DNA of 12,937 nt from assembly GCA_005772945.1 (NCBI GenBank), contig SXIE01000062.1, positions 1-12,937 of the forward strand, read 5' to 3'. Below the pieces are notes generated by a model. The model was not told the origin of the DNA. It was given only the letters and a program-made list of their open reading frames with translations, and searched no databases. The stretch comes from Pseudomonadota bacterium (lineage in GTDB: Bacteria > Myxococcota > UBA9042 > PHBI01). Made by a program: the position numbers and the translations under genes. Of this stretch, positions 1 to 7,400 are shown piece after piece; the stretch's first letter is position 1; every line of letters begins with the position of its first letter.

Positions 1-609
1 CGGGCCCGCGCCCATGCGCTCGAGCGGATCGCGCACGGGACGCCCAGCGGGATCGACGACGCGACCGTCGCGTTCGGGCGGCCGGTGTGGCTCGAGGCGG
101 GGCAGGCGCCGCTGGTGCTCGAGGCGCTCGACACGATCCGGCCGCCGCTCTGGGTCGGGGTCGTGCCACGCACGCAGTCCACCAAGGCCTCGGTCGCCGC
201 GGTCGCGGCCTGGCGCCGGATGCATCCCGCGTTCGAAGCGCTGCTCGCGCGCGCCCACGTTGCCGCGGTAGAAGGGCGGGACGCGCTCGCGCGCCAGGCC
301 TGGGAGATAGTTGGTGTACAAATGAATGAGATGGGCGCCTTGCTCGAAGCGGTCGGCGCGGTGTTGCCGGTGCAAGCCGCGATGATCGACGTGGCGCGCG
401 GCCTCGGTGCCTGGGGCGCCAAGGTCACCGGCGCAGGCTTCGGCGGGGCCGTCATCGCGCTCGCGCCGGCGGACGCGCAGCTCGATCAGGTGTGGCGCGC
501 GCTGGGCGCGACGGACGCGTTTTTCGCGGGCAGCCCGGCTTCCGGGTCCGAGGCGGACCCAAGCCGGGCCTTCGCGAACGATGCGGGCACTGCGGAGCCG
601 AAGGCATGA
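1..609 (+). CDS. mvaK1: Mevalonate kinase, 3' part (start lies outside the window)
   Basis: This is the C-terminal 202 residues of a GHMP-family kinase that phosphorylates mevalonate to 5-phosphomevalonate in the cytoplasm. The frame is open from base 1. It begins just before the mevalonate kinase motif HGTPSGIDD (near residues 11-19 of the fragment), whose Asp is the catalytic-base position in this family. The C-terminal GHMP glycine motif VTGAGFGGAV follows near residues 141-150. The conserved domain seems to end around ATDAFFA. The last ~27 residues, rich in Ser, Ala, Gly and Pro, are encoded by a strong palindrome (523-578) and look like an added tail. The stop overlaps the decarboxylase start as ATGA (606-609), which suggests translational coupling. 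Galactokinase or homoserine kinase are alternatives from the GHMP fold, but the motif wording and the neighbours favour mevalonate kinase. Confidence 0.9.
   Translation, partial: RARAHALERIAHGTPSGIDDATVAFGRPVWLEAGQAPLVLEALDTIRPPLWVGVVPRTQSTKASVAAVAAWRRMHPAFEALLARAHVAAVEGRDALARQAWEIVGVQMNEMGALLEAVGAVLPVQAAMIDVARGLGAWGAKVTGAGFGGAVIALAPADAQLDQVWRALGATDAFFAGSPASGSEADPSRAFANDAGTAEPKA
523..589. repeat. Palindromic element 1 inside the mvaK1 3' end
   Basis: A near-perfect hairpin is visible. GCCCGGCTT (533-541) pairs with AAGCCGGGC (561-569), and GGGTCC (544-549) pairs with GGACCC (555-560), around a 5-nt loop with a 2-nt bulge. An outer TTCGCG (523-528) can pair with CGCGAA (573-578), giving about 21 pairs in all. 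A 7-bp direct repeat, GCGGGCA, flanks the core at 526-532 and 583-589, a 57-bp period that keeps the reading frame. It encodes the non-conserved C-terminal tail of mevalonate kinase. Its ends resemble those of the element at 2638-2757. It could act as an RNA hairpin before the mvaD start, or be a passive palindromic repeat. Confidence 0.65.
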
Positions 610-1685
610 GCGAGCTCGTCTTGGACGGTTGGGTGTGGGCCCGCGCGAACGTCAACATCGCTCTCATCAAGTACTGGGGTAAGGCGCCGGCCAAGCACCC
701 CGATCAGGTGAACCTCCCGGCGGTGCCGAGCCTGTCGCTGACGCTCGCCGATCTCTACACGGAGACGCGCGCACGCTTTGCGCCCGAGCGCGACGAGGAC
801 TGCCTGACGCTCGACGGCGTGCGCTTGGTCGGCGAGGAGCGCGCGCGCGCGGTGGCGCTCCTCGACGCGCTGCGCCGCCGCCATGGCGTACGCGCCCCGT
901 TCGAGATCGTCAGCGCGAACCACGTCCCGACGGCGGCCGGGCTCGCCTCGAGCGCCTCGGGGATGGCGGCGCTGGCCGGTGCCGCCGGTCGCTGTGCCGG
1001 CCTCGACCCCGCCGATCCAGAGGCGGCCACCGAGATCTCGCGTCTCGCCCGCATCGGCTCGGGCAGCGGCGCGCGCAGCGTCTTCGGCGGCTGGGTCGCC
1101 TGGGACGGGCCGACGGCGCGCCCCGTGGCGCCCACGGACCACGTGCCGATCGCGGTCGTCATCGCGGTCGTCGGCACCGGGCGCAAGGCCATCGGCTCGC
1201 GCGACGCGATGAACCACACCGCGACGACCTCTCCTTATTATGGGCCCTGGGTCGCGCAGGCGCACGCGACGTTCGACGAGGCGCTCCAAGCGCTGGCAGC
1301 GCGCGACCTGCCGCGCCTCTTTCACGCGATGGAGCGCTCGACCTGGCGCATGCACGCCTCGGCGATGGCGGCCGATCCGCCGATCTTCTACTGGGCGGCC
1401 GCGTCGGTGGCGGTCCTGCGCGAGGTCGAGCGCCTCCGCGCCGAGGGCGTCGTGTGCGGCGCGACGCTCGATGCCGGGCCGAACGTGAAGGTCTTCACGC
1501 TCCCGGAGCACGCGGCCGAGGTGGCGACGCGATTGACGAACGTCCCGGGCGTGGCGCATACCATTCGAACAACCGCTGGCGATGGGCTGGTGGCGCGGCC
1601 GGTCGGGCCGTCGCAGGATGGGTCGCTGGGCGACCCTCACGAAGACACCGGGTCGCTCCAGGGCGTGTCGAGGAAAGAGCCGTGA
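606..1685 (+). CDS. mvaD: Diphosphomevalonate decarboxylase
   Basis: This 359-residue GHMP-family enzyme performs the ATP-dependent decarboxylation of mevalonate diphosphate to isopentenyl diphosphate. The N-terminal family signature is clear: NVNIALIKYWGK, with Lys22, Tyr23, Trp24, Gly25 and Lys26. The phosphate-binding loop PTAAGLASSASG ends at Ser118. The segment ARIGSGSGARSVFGGW matches the family motif that usually reads GSGSACRS, so it has Gly-Ala in place of Ala-Cys while keeping the Arg. The C-terminal LDAGPN carries the catalytic-Asp position at Asp289. The ATG at 606 is chosen because KYWGK then sits at its usual distance from the N terminus and the start overlaps the mvaK1 stop. 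A CGGAG at 591-595 lies 10 nt upstream. The last ~35 residues are not conserved and are encoded by hairpin-rich DNA. The stop overlaps the next start as GTGA. Confidence 0.95.
   Translation: MSELVLDGWVWARANVNIALIKYWGKAPAKHPDQVNLPAVPSLSLTLADLYTETRARFAPERDEDCLTLDGVRLVGEERARAVALLDALRRRHGVRAPFEIVSANHVPTAAGLASSASGMAALAGAAGRCAGLDPADPEAATEISRLARIGSGSGARSVFGGWVAWDGPTARPVAPTDHVPIAVVIAVVGTGRKAIGSRDAMNHTATTSPYYGPWVAQAHATFDEALQALAARDLPRLFHAMERSTWRMHASAMAADPPIFYWAAASVAVLREVERLRAEGVVCGATLDAGPNVKVFTLPEHAAEVATRLTNVPGVAHTIRTTAGDGLVARPVGPSQDGSLGDPHEDTGSLQGVSRKEP
1596..1636. repeat. Two short hairpins in the mvaD 3' tail
   Basis: CGGCC (1596-1600) pairs with GGCCG (1606-1610). A perfect 7-bp stem, GGGTCGC/GCGACCC (1620-1626 and 1630-1636), closes a 3-nt loop. 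GGGTCGCT recurs directly at 1650-1657. They lie in the part of mvaD after the conserved domain, 46-86 nt before the phosphomevalonate kinase start. They could be remnants of the same kind of palindromic insertion as at the other two junctions, or simply GC-rich coding sequence. Confidence 0.35.
1671..1684 (+). promoter_or_regulatory. Ribosome binding site deciding the GTG start of phosphomevalonate kinase
   Basis: AGGAAAGAG (1671-1679) is a good Shine-Dalgarno sequence. Its AGGA core ends 7 nt before the GTG at 1682. The GTG overlaps the mvaD stop TGA (1683-1685), and the protein then begins directly with the GHMP motif SAPGKLMLAGEY. No upstream in-frame start gives as good a match to the family N terminus. 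Confidence 0.75.
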
Positions 1686-2647
1686 TTGCCGCCAGTGCCC
1701 CCGGAAAGCTGATGCTCGCAGGCGAATACGTCGTGCTCGAGCGCAAGCTGCAGGCGGTCGCAGTCGCCGTCCAGCGCCGGCTGCGCGTCGAGATCGTGCC
1801 CGGGCCTGGGCCCTGGCGCGTGACCGCGTCGCAGCTTGGTCTCTCCGAGGCAGCGCTCGACAGCGTGCCGGTCCTGCGCGAGGTCGTGCGCCGCGTGGCC
1901 GGTCGGATCGACGGCGGGCGCATCACGGTCGAGAGCGAGCTCGGGGCGGGACCGGGCAAGCCCGGGCTCGGGGCCTCGGCGGCGCTCTGCGTCGCGGCGT
2001 ACGGGGCCCTCAGCCTGATCGAAGGCGCCGTCGTGCCGGGCGCAGGCGGGCCGTTGCCGCTGCTCCTCGAAGCCCATCGGGCCGCGCAGGGCGGACGGGG
2101 CAGCGGTTACGATGTCGCGACCGCGCTCACCGGCGGGCTCGTCATGTTCGACCCCACGACGCTCGTCGTCACACCGCTGGCGTGGCCGCGCGGGCTCCAC
2201 GCCGCGGTCTTCACGTGCGGGCAGGGGGCCAAGACGGTCGACTATCTCGCGCGCGTCGAGAGCTGGCGCGAAGAAGACCCCGAGAGCTTCGAGGCCTGCG
2301 TCGATCCGTTTGCGGCCGAGACCGAGGACCTCGTGCGGGCGTTTCAGAAGGGCGACGTGGGTTGGATTCTCGGCGCGGCGGCGCAGGTCCAAGAGGAGCT
2401 CGCGACGTTCGATCGCATCGGCGAGATCGGAATCCTCGCGGCCGGGCAGCACCAACTTCTCGGCGCGATCGAGGACGCGGGCGCGGTCGGTCGCACCAGC
2501 GGCGCGGGCGGCGGCGACAGCGTCTGGGCGCTGGCCGACGACGCGGATACGCTCGATCGGGCGGCCCAGGCCGCGGCCGAGCTGGGGTTCCAGCGCGTCG
2601 AAGTGGCCTTCCCGGGCGAAGGGCTGAGGGTCGGGGCGGACGCGTGA
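1682..2647 (+). CDS. mvaK2: Phosphomevalonate kinase (GHMP family)
   Basis: This 321-residue cytoplasmic enzyme converts 5-phosphomevalonate to mevalonate diphosphate, the substrate of the preceding decarboxylase gene. The N terminus ASAPGKLMLAGEYVVL (Pro7, Gly8, Lys9, Gly14, Glu15, Tyr16) is the GHMP substrate-binding motif. The phosphate loop reads GKPGLGASAAL (Gly95-Ala101). RGSGYDVAT places an acidic residue at Asp144, and the C-terminal glycine motif SGAGGGDS spans 273-280. The length suits bacterial MvaK2/ERG8-type kinases. The start is GTG, supported by the AGGAAAG site and the 4-nt overlap with mvaD. Gene order and motif wording favour phosphomevalonate kinase over mevalonate kinase, which is already present upstream. 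The stop codon sits inside the 12-bp repeat that flanks palindromic element 2. Confidence 0.92.
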   Translation: MIAASAPGKLMLAGEYVVLERKLQAVAVAVQRRLRVEIVPGPGPWRVTASQLGLSEAALDSVPVLREVVRRVAGRIDGGRITVESELGAGPGKPGLGASAALCVAAYGALSLIEGAVVPGAGGPLPLLLEAHRAAQGGRGSGYDVATALTGGLVMFDPTTLVVTPLAWPRGLHAAVFTCGQGAKTVDYLARVESWREEDPESFEACVDPFAAETEDLVRAFQKGDVGWILGAAAQVQEELATFDRIGEIGILAAGQHQLLGAIEDAGAVGRTSGAGGGDSVWALADDADTLDRAAQAAAELGFQRVEVAFPGEGLRVGADA

Positions 2648-2757
2648 GTTCGCCGCGGGCAAGCGCTCCAAAGGCTGCGCCTTCTCCGTGGGGCCCCGGC
2701 CCCGCTCGCGGCTCCGAGCCTTGCACGGAGCGCTCTTCGCAAGCGGGACGCGTGAGT
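2638..2757. repeat. Palindromic element 2 flanked by a perfect 12-bp direct repeat
   Basis: GGACGCGTGAGT occurs at 2638-2649 and again at 2746-2757, exactly 108 bp (36 codons) apart. Between the copies is a cloverleaf-like palindrome. The outer stem is AGCGCTCC/GGAGCGCT (2662-2669 with 2727-2734). Inside are AAGGC-TGC-GCCTT (2671-2683), GGGGCC-CC-GGCCCC (2690-2703) and GGCT-CCG-AGCC (2710-2720). An alternative inner pairing is AAGGCT (2671-2676) with AGCCTT (2717-2722). The repeated 12-mer contains the GTGA stop/start overlap between the two flanking genes. The arrangement is what a small palindromic insertion with a target-site duplication would leave. There is no open frame for a transposase, so mobility would have to be in trans. 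Confidence 0.7.
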
Positions 2758-3771
2758 CCGAGCGGCGCGGTGAGCGGCGGGGCCGAGGTCGGTGGCGAAA
2801 CGCCGATGTCTTTCGAGGCCGCCCGCCTGCGTTTCGGCGACGCGCTCGAGGCGCATCTCGCGGCGGCCGTCGCGGGTGAGGGCGTCCTTGCCGAGGCCAT
2901 GGGCTATCACGTGGGGGCGGGTGGCAAGCGGCTGCGCGCGTTGCTACCGCCATGGCTCGCGGCGTCGCTCGGGGCCGGTGCGTCCGCGGTCGACGAGGCG
3001 ATCGACCTCGGGGTCGGGCTCGAGCTCATCCACAACGGCACGCTCGTCCACGACGACGTGCAAGACGGCGACACGACGCGGCGCGGTCAGCCCGCGGTCT
3101 GGGTGCGCTGGGGGATGCCGCAGGCCATCAACGTCGGCACGACCATGATTTGTCTCGGGCTCGCGCGCATCCTCCGGACCTCGGTCGGCGCCGAGGTCGC
3201 GAGCGTGACGAACCGCGCGATCATCGACGTGGTCGGCGGGCAGGCGGCCGAGTTCGTGCTGCAGACCGCGCCGCGGCCGTCGGTTCCGGCCTGGGAGGCG
3301 ATGGCGAGCGGCAAGACCGGCGCCCTCTTTCGCGCCTGCTACGACGCGGGTGCGCGCGCGGCGCGCGTCTCGAGCGAGGACGCCTCCGCGCTTTCGGCCT
3401 TCGGCGCCGCGCTCGGGGTCTTCTTCCAGCTGCAGGACGACCTCCTGGATCTCGTCGGCGACAAGGGACGCGAGGTGCCGGCGACCGATCTCGCCGAAGG
3501 CAAGATCTCGTACCCGGTGGCCTGGGCGGCCGAGCATGCGCCCTCGCAAAGTGCCGCGCGGCTGCTCGCGATCGTCCATGCGCCGCGAGCCGAGACGAGC
3601 TTCGCCATGGTGGCCGAGGGGCTGCAACTTCTCCACGCGACCGGCGCGATCGACGCGGCCGTGAGCTCACTTCGCGCACGCGCCGCGGCGCTCGGGTCCG
3701 AGCCGTGGGCCGCGCTCACGCCCGGGCTGATCGCGCGCGTCCTCGAGCCGGTCCACATCGCGATCGGTTGA
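2644..3771 (+). CDS. Trans-type polyprenyl diphosphate synthase
   Basis: This enzyme condenses IPP with allylic prenyl diphosphates in the cytoplasm and completes the operon. From the GTG at 2644 it has 375 residues. The IPP-binding GGKRLR is at 93-98. The first Asp-rich motif DDVQD is at 137-141, preceded by ELIHNGTLVH. The second, DDLLD, is at 265-269, followed by a family-typical DLAEGKISYP. The residues 4 and 5 before the first motif are Thr and Gly, small residues that in this family permit longer products, so GGPP or longer is plausible; the symbol is left empty because chain length cannot be read. The start is ambiguous. GTG 2644 overlaps the kinase stop, GTG 2752 is its duplicate, and ATG 2806 gives a 321-residue protein of normal family length. 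Residues 1-54 are non-conserved and largely encoded by the palindromic element. Confidence 0.92.
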   Translation: MSSPRASAPKAAPSPWGPGPARGSEPCTERSSQAGRVSPSGAVSGGAEVGGETPMSFEAARLRFGDALEAHLAAAVAGEGVLAEAMGYHVGAGGKRLRALLPPWLAASLGAGASAVDEAIDLGVGLELIHNGTLVHDDVQDGDTTRRGQPAVWVRWGMPQAINVGTTMICLGLARILRTSVGAEVASVTNRAIIDVVGGQAAEFVLQTAPRPSVPAWEAMASGKTGALFRACYDAGARAARVSSEDASALSAFGAALGVFFQLQDDLLDLVGDKGREVPATDLAEGKISYPVAWAAEHAPSQSAARLLAIVHAPRAETSFAMVAEGLQLLHATGAIDAAVSSLRARAAALGSEPWAALTPGLIARVLEPVHIAIG

Positions 3772-3883
3772 TCGCCGCCCCGGGGGCCGGCGCGGCCTGG
3801 CCATCACGGGCCATCACGAAACGCTTGAAACCGAGCGCCGTTTCGTCGACCTTACGCGCCGCTCACTTCGAGGAAGGCCTCAG
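3772..3883 (+). promoter_or_regulatory. Intergenic leader with tandem 10-mer, inverted repeat and Shine-Dalgarno site
   Basis: A perfect tandem duplication of GGCCATCACG lies at 3799-3818. An inverted repeat, CGAAACG (3817-3823) and CGTTTCG (3839-3845), with a 15-nt loop follows at once. No T-tract follows it, so a classical terminator is not supported. AGGAAGG (3871-3877) is a strong ribosome binding site 6 nt before the ATG at 3884 and decides that start. TTGAAA at 3825-3830 resembles a -35 box, but I see no convincing -10 partner, so the promoter position is open. Confidence 0.45.
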
Positions 3884-4396
3884 ATGCCGATCCAAGCGCT
3901 CCGTTCCATCAGCGATCACTTCGACGAGATCCTGCGCCACGCGAACCCGAAGCGCGTCGTCGTCGAGATGGCCAAGGCCGATAAGGCCTTTCATTTCAAG
4001 TACTTCAAGGGCTATCGCCCCGACCAGATCGGCCGCGGTCGCATCAAGCAGATCGCTCAGAAAGAGGTCTTCGGCGACCCGGGCCACGAGCTCTTCGCCA
4101 ACCTGCTCATCATCTTCTGGAACGAGGCGCATGCCCCGATGTACCGCGACATCGTGACGCACGTGCGCGCGATCAACGAGGACGTCGAGGCCATCGAGCG
4201 CATCGAGACCGACAAGGCCCACGCCATCATCGACGACATGCTGACGCGCTACAGCGCGCGCGACTTCCTCTTGTGCGTGCGCCTCAACGGCGTGCGTTTC
4301 GAGGAGGACGTCGTGCAGGCGCGTCTGGTCCGGGGTGAGCCGGGTCCGGGCGGTGCTGCCGCCGCCACCGCACCCGCGAGCGCCGCCGCGACCTGA
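3884..4396 (+). CDS. Unrecognised small cytoplasmic protein
   Basis: I do not recognise this 170-residue protein. The start is secure: AGGAAGG lies 6 nt upstream, and codon use matches the neighbours. Residues 1-150 are charged and probably mostly helical, with an Arg/Lys-rich stretch near 40-65 (YFKGYRPDQIGRGRIKQ), an aromatic and hydrophobic segment LFANLLIIFWNEA around 70-83, and a single Cys near 131. There is no signal peptide, transmembrane span or obvious catalytic motif. The last ~20 residues are a Gly/Ala/Pro-rich tail (GPGGAAAATAPASAAAT) that is probably disordered. It sits alone between the isoprenoid operon and the HEAT-repeat gene, with 112 nt upstream and 75 nt downstream, so neither neighbour clearly informs its role. 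Confidence 0.8.
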   Translation: MPIQALRSISDHFDEILRHANPKRVVVEMAKADKAFHFKYFKGYRPDQIGRGRIKQIAQKEVFGDPGHELFANLLIIFWNEAHAPMYRDIVTHVRAINEDVEAIERIETDKAHAIIDDMLTRYSARDFLLCVRLNGVRFEEDVVQARLVRGEPGPGGAAAATAPASAAAT

Positions 4397-4471
4397 CTCG
4401 GGCGTTCGGGCCTTCGCGGCCTTCGCGAGCCGATTTGACGGGGACCCGCGTTCCGTGGTCGATCATATCGG

Positions 4472-7400
4472 ATGGGGTCTCCTCCACGCGAGTCGGCAGA
4501 GCTCTACGCACGCGCCGCTGGCGCGGGCTGGGCCCTGTTCGCGCGGCCGCGCTGGACGCTCGCGGACGAGGACGAGGCGCTCGCGCCGCTGTCCGAGGAG
4601 GAGCGCCTCATCGCGCTCGCGCTGGTCGGGCCGGCCGCGAGCGGCGCCAACGGCCCGGGCACCGCGCACGCCTCGGGCGGTATCGACGGCGCGATCCAAC
4701 GCCTGACCGCGCTCGGGCTCTCGGCCTCGGTCATCGACGCCGCGCTCGCGGGGCGCGGCCGTGACGGGCCCTCGCTCGATCGTGCGTGGCTCGATCTGGA
4801 GGCCGGACGCGGCGACCGTCGCCTCGTCGTGGCGGTGGCGTTGGCGCTGACGGGGGTCCTGCCGCTCTCGCTCGAGCGCGCGGACCAGGTGATGCGGCTG
4901 CCCGATCCGCTCGTCGCTGCGGTCGTCGCGCTGGCCGTGGGGGTGGCCGCGCGCCGCGGCGATCCGTCGGCCCGCGCGATCGCGCGGGATATCGTGACGT
5001 TGGGGGCGGCCTCGGGCGGCCTCGATCACGCGGTCTTGAAGGGCCTCGGGCGGGGCCTCTTGCGCGCGGGTGCGACGCAGCTCATCCACTGGGCGCGCGG
5101 CGCGATCCTCGATCGCGAGCTCTGGGGTATCGCCGCCCGGCGCACAACCGTGCTCCTCGCGCGGCAGTTCGACCCGGGTCGCGCGGACCTCGTGTCGCTC
5201 ATCGCCGAGGGCGTCGCGGTCGGCGTCGATCGCGATTCCGCGGGTGCGCTGGTCGATGAGCTCGTCGCGTGCGGTGCGGGATCGGCGCTCGCGGCGTATC
5301 CCCTCGAGCATTGGCCCGCGCCCGTGCGTGCGGCGCTCGCGGCGCGCTGGTGTCGACGCGCCGGTGCGCTGAGCGAAACCGAGGCGCAGGGGCCCGCCGA
5401 GGCCCTTCCGCTGCCACACGCCTTTCTCGCGCACCTTCCGCGCGAGCGCGCGCCGGACGTCATCGGCCACGTGCTCGAGCGCTGCGGTGAAGACCCGCTT
5501 TGGGCGCAGGAGGCGGGCCAGGCGCTCTTTCGCGCGTGGGCCGATCATCCCGACGTAGAGGTCCGCAAGGCGCTCGCGCAACGCGCCGCCGGGCGTTCGG
5601 CTCCAGCGGGCGCGGCCGACGCCGACGGCGCCGCGGCCGAGGCTGGCCCCGTCGCGGAGGTCGTCGCGCTGCCGCCGTCGATCCTCGCGCGCGACGAGCT
5701 CGATCGGCTGCGCGTGGCGCTCTGGTCGGGCGACAGCGAGCACGTGATCGAGCTGTCGACCTGTGTGCCGCTCGATCGACGCGTGGCCGCGCGCGAGGCG
5801 CTGCTCGGGGCGATCGAGGTGCCGAACGCGGCGCTGCGTCGTGCGATCGTCGAGGCGGTCGGACGCATCGGGAGTCAGGCCGATGGCCCTCGCCTCATCG
5901 ATGCGGCCCGCCGCTATCGGGCCTTGGAAGGCACCGTCGCCACCGCGCTTCGCGAGCTCGGCGCGCGGGGCCTGGCCGAGGGGCTCGCCGAGGTGTTCAA
6001 GCGCCGCCTCAAGTGGGCCGACGACGACGCCGTCGACGACTACTGCGCCATCGCCGGCAGCGAGCAGATCCAATACCTGCTGGCGGCGCTCGAGACGCGC
6101 TACTACCCGTCGGCGCGTGCCGGCGCGGCGCGTGCCATCGCGCGACTCGGCGCGCACGAAGTCGTCTTCGCGCTCCGCACGCTCGGCCTCTCGGACACCC
6201 AGGACGCACCGCGCCTCGCCGCCCTCGCCGCGCTCCACGCGCTGACGGGGACCGCGCCCAGCGCCGGTGAGATGGCCGGCCACGCGCTGCTCTTCCGCCC
6301 GACCGACGAGCTGCCCGATACCATCGAGCGCGCCAAGGAGGCCGGCGCGCAGACCCTTCCGGGGATCCGCCGCACCATGGCGCGCGGGAGCTGGAAGCGT
6401 CGGCGCGCCGCGTGCGAGGTCCTCGCGACCGTGCCGGGTGACGAGGCGGTGCTTTGCCTCCTCGAAGCGCTCGAGGACGCCGACGAGGACGTCCGCTTCG
6501 CCGCGATGGATGCGCTCGCGGTCCGTGGTTGGCACCCGGCGACGCCGCGCGAACGAACGCTCATCGCGCTGGCCGCGCGCCGTCCGCGCGAGCTCCTCGA
6601 GGCGACCGCCGATGCCGATGGGGCGACGTTGGTGGGGGCGCTCCGCTTGGGTGGGCACGTCTTTCGCGCCGAGGTCCTCGAGGTCCTCGAGCGCCTGCCG
6701 ACGTTCGAGCCCGACGAGGCCGCGCGCGCCCCGATCGCAGTCGCGCGTCTCGACATCGGCGCGGCGCTGGCGGCGCCGGGAGGCGTCGAGGCCACACTGC
6801 GCGGCCTGGACCACACCTGGCAAGCGACTCCGCATCGCGCGCGTTTCGTGCGCGGTCTTTGCGAGGTCGACGCCGTCTTGCTCGAGGATGCGGCGCGCGA
6901 GACCCCTTGGAGCTGGCGGGCACGCGAGGGGATCTGCCAGGCGCTCGCGCGTCCGGGCGACGACGCCGGCGTCGCGGCGCTCGCGCGCGAGCTGCTGCAA
7001 GACGACGACGACGTGAGGAAGGCGGCGCTCCAGGCGCTCGCGTGGATCGGGACCGAGGCGGCCGCCGAGGGCGCGTCGCAAGGGCTGGCGAGCCCGTTCC
7101 AGGAGGACCGCGATCTCGTGGCGCGCGCGCTAGCGACGTTCGGGAAGGTGGCGCTGCCGCTGCTCGAACGCCTCGCGCGCGACCCCTGGTGGGAAGTGCG
7201 TCAGGGGGCGGCGCAGACCTACGCACTTTGGGTCTGCGATGTCGGCACCGCGGTGGATCGGCTCCTCGCGCTGGCCGTCGACTCCGAGTACCGCGTCGCG
7301 CACGCGGCGCGCGAAGGGCTCGCCAAGCACGGGCTCTTGCCGTCGCGCGAGGCGGTGTGCGAGGCGATCGGGGGCGCGCAAACGTTGACGATCGAGGGGC

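Noticed and set aside
486..1640. 384-residue minus-strand frame across mvaD
   Set aside because: Shadow frame with Arg/His-rich composition. The plus strand has unmistakable decarboxylase motifs.
2662..2734. The cloverleaf-like fold as a tRNA gene
   Set aside because: Arm lengths and loops do not fit a tRNA. There is no T-loop consensus or 7-nt anticodon loop, and loops are only 2-3 nt. It is better read as a palindromic repeat.
3777..3845. Rho-independent terminator after the isoprenoid operon
   Set aside because: GC-rich inverted repeats exist, but no T-run follows any of them on the plus strand.
4435..4470. TTGACG (4435-4440) as a -35 box for the HEAT-repeat gene
   Set aside because: No acceptable -10 sequence at 16-18 nt. 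The nearest AT-rich hexamer is over 20 nt away and almost at the start codon.
4463..7081. 872-residue open frame on the minus strand inside the HEAT-repeat gene
   Set aside because: It is Arg-rich with no recognisable motif. It mirrors the codon bias of the plus-strand gene, whose HEAT texture and zinc motifs are clear. Long antisense frames are expected at this GC content.
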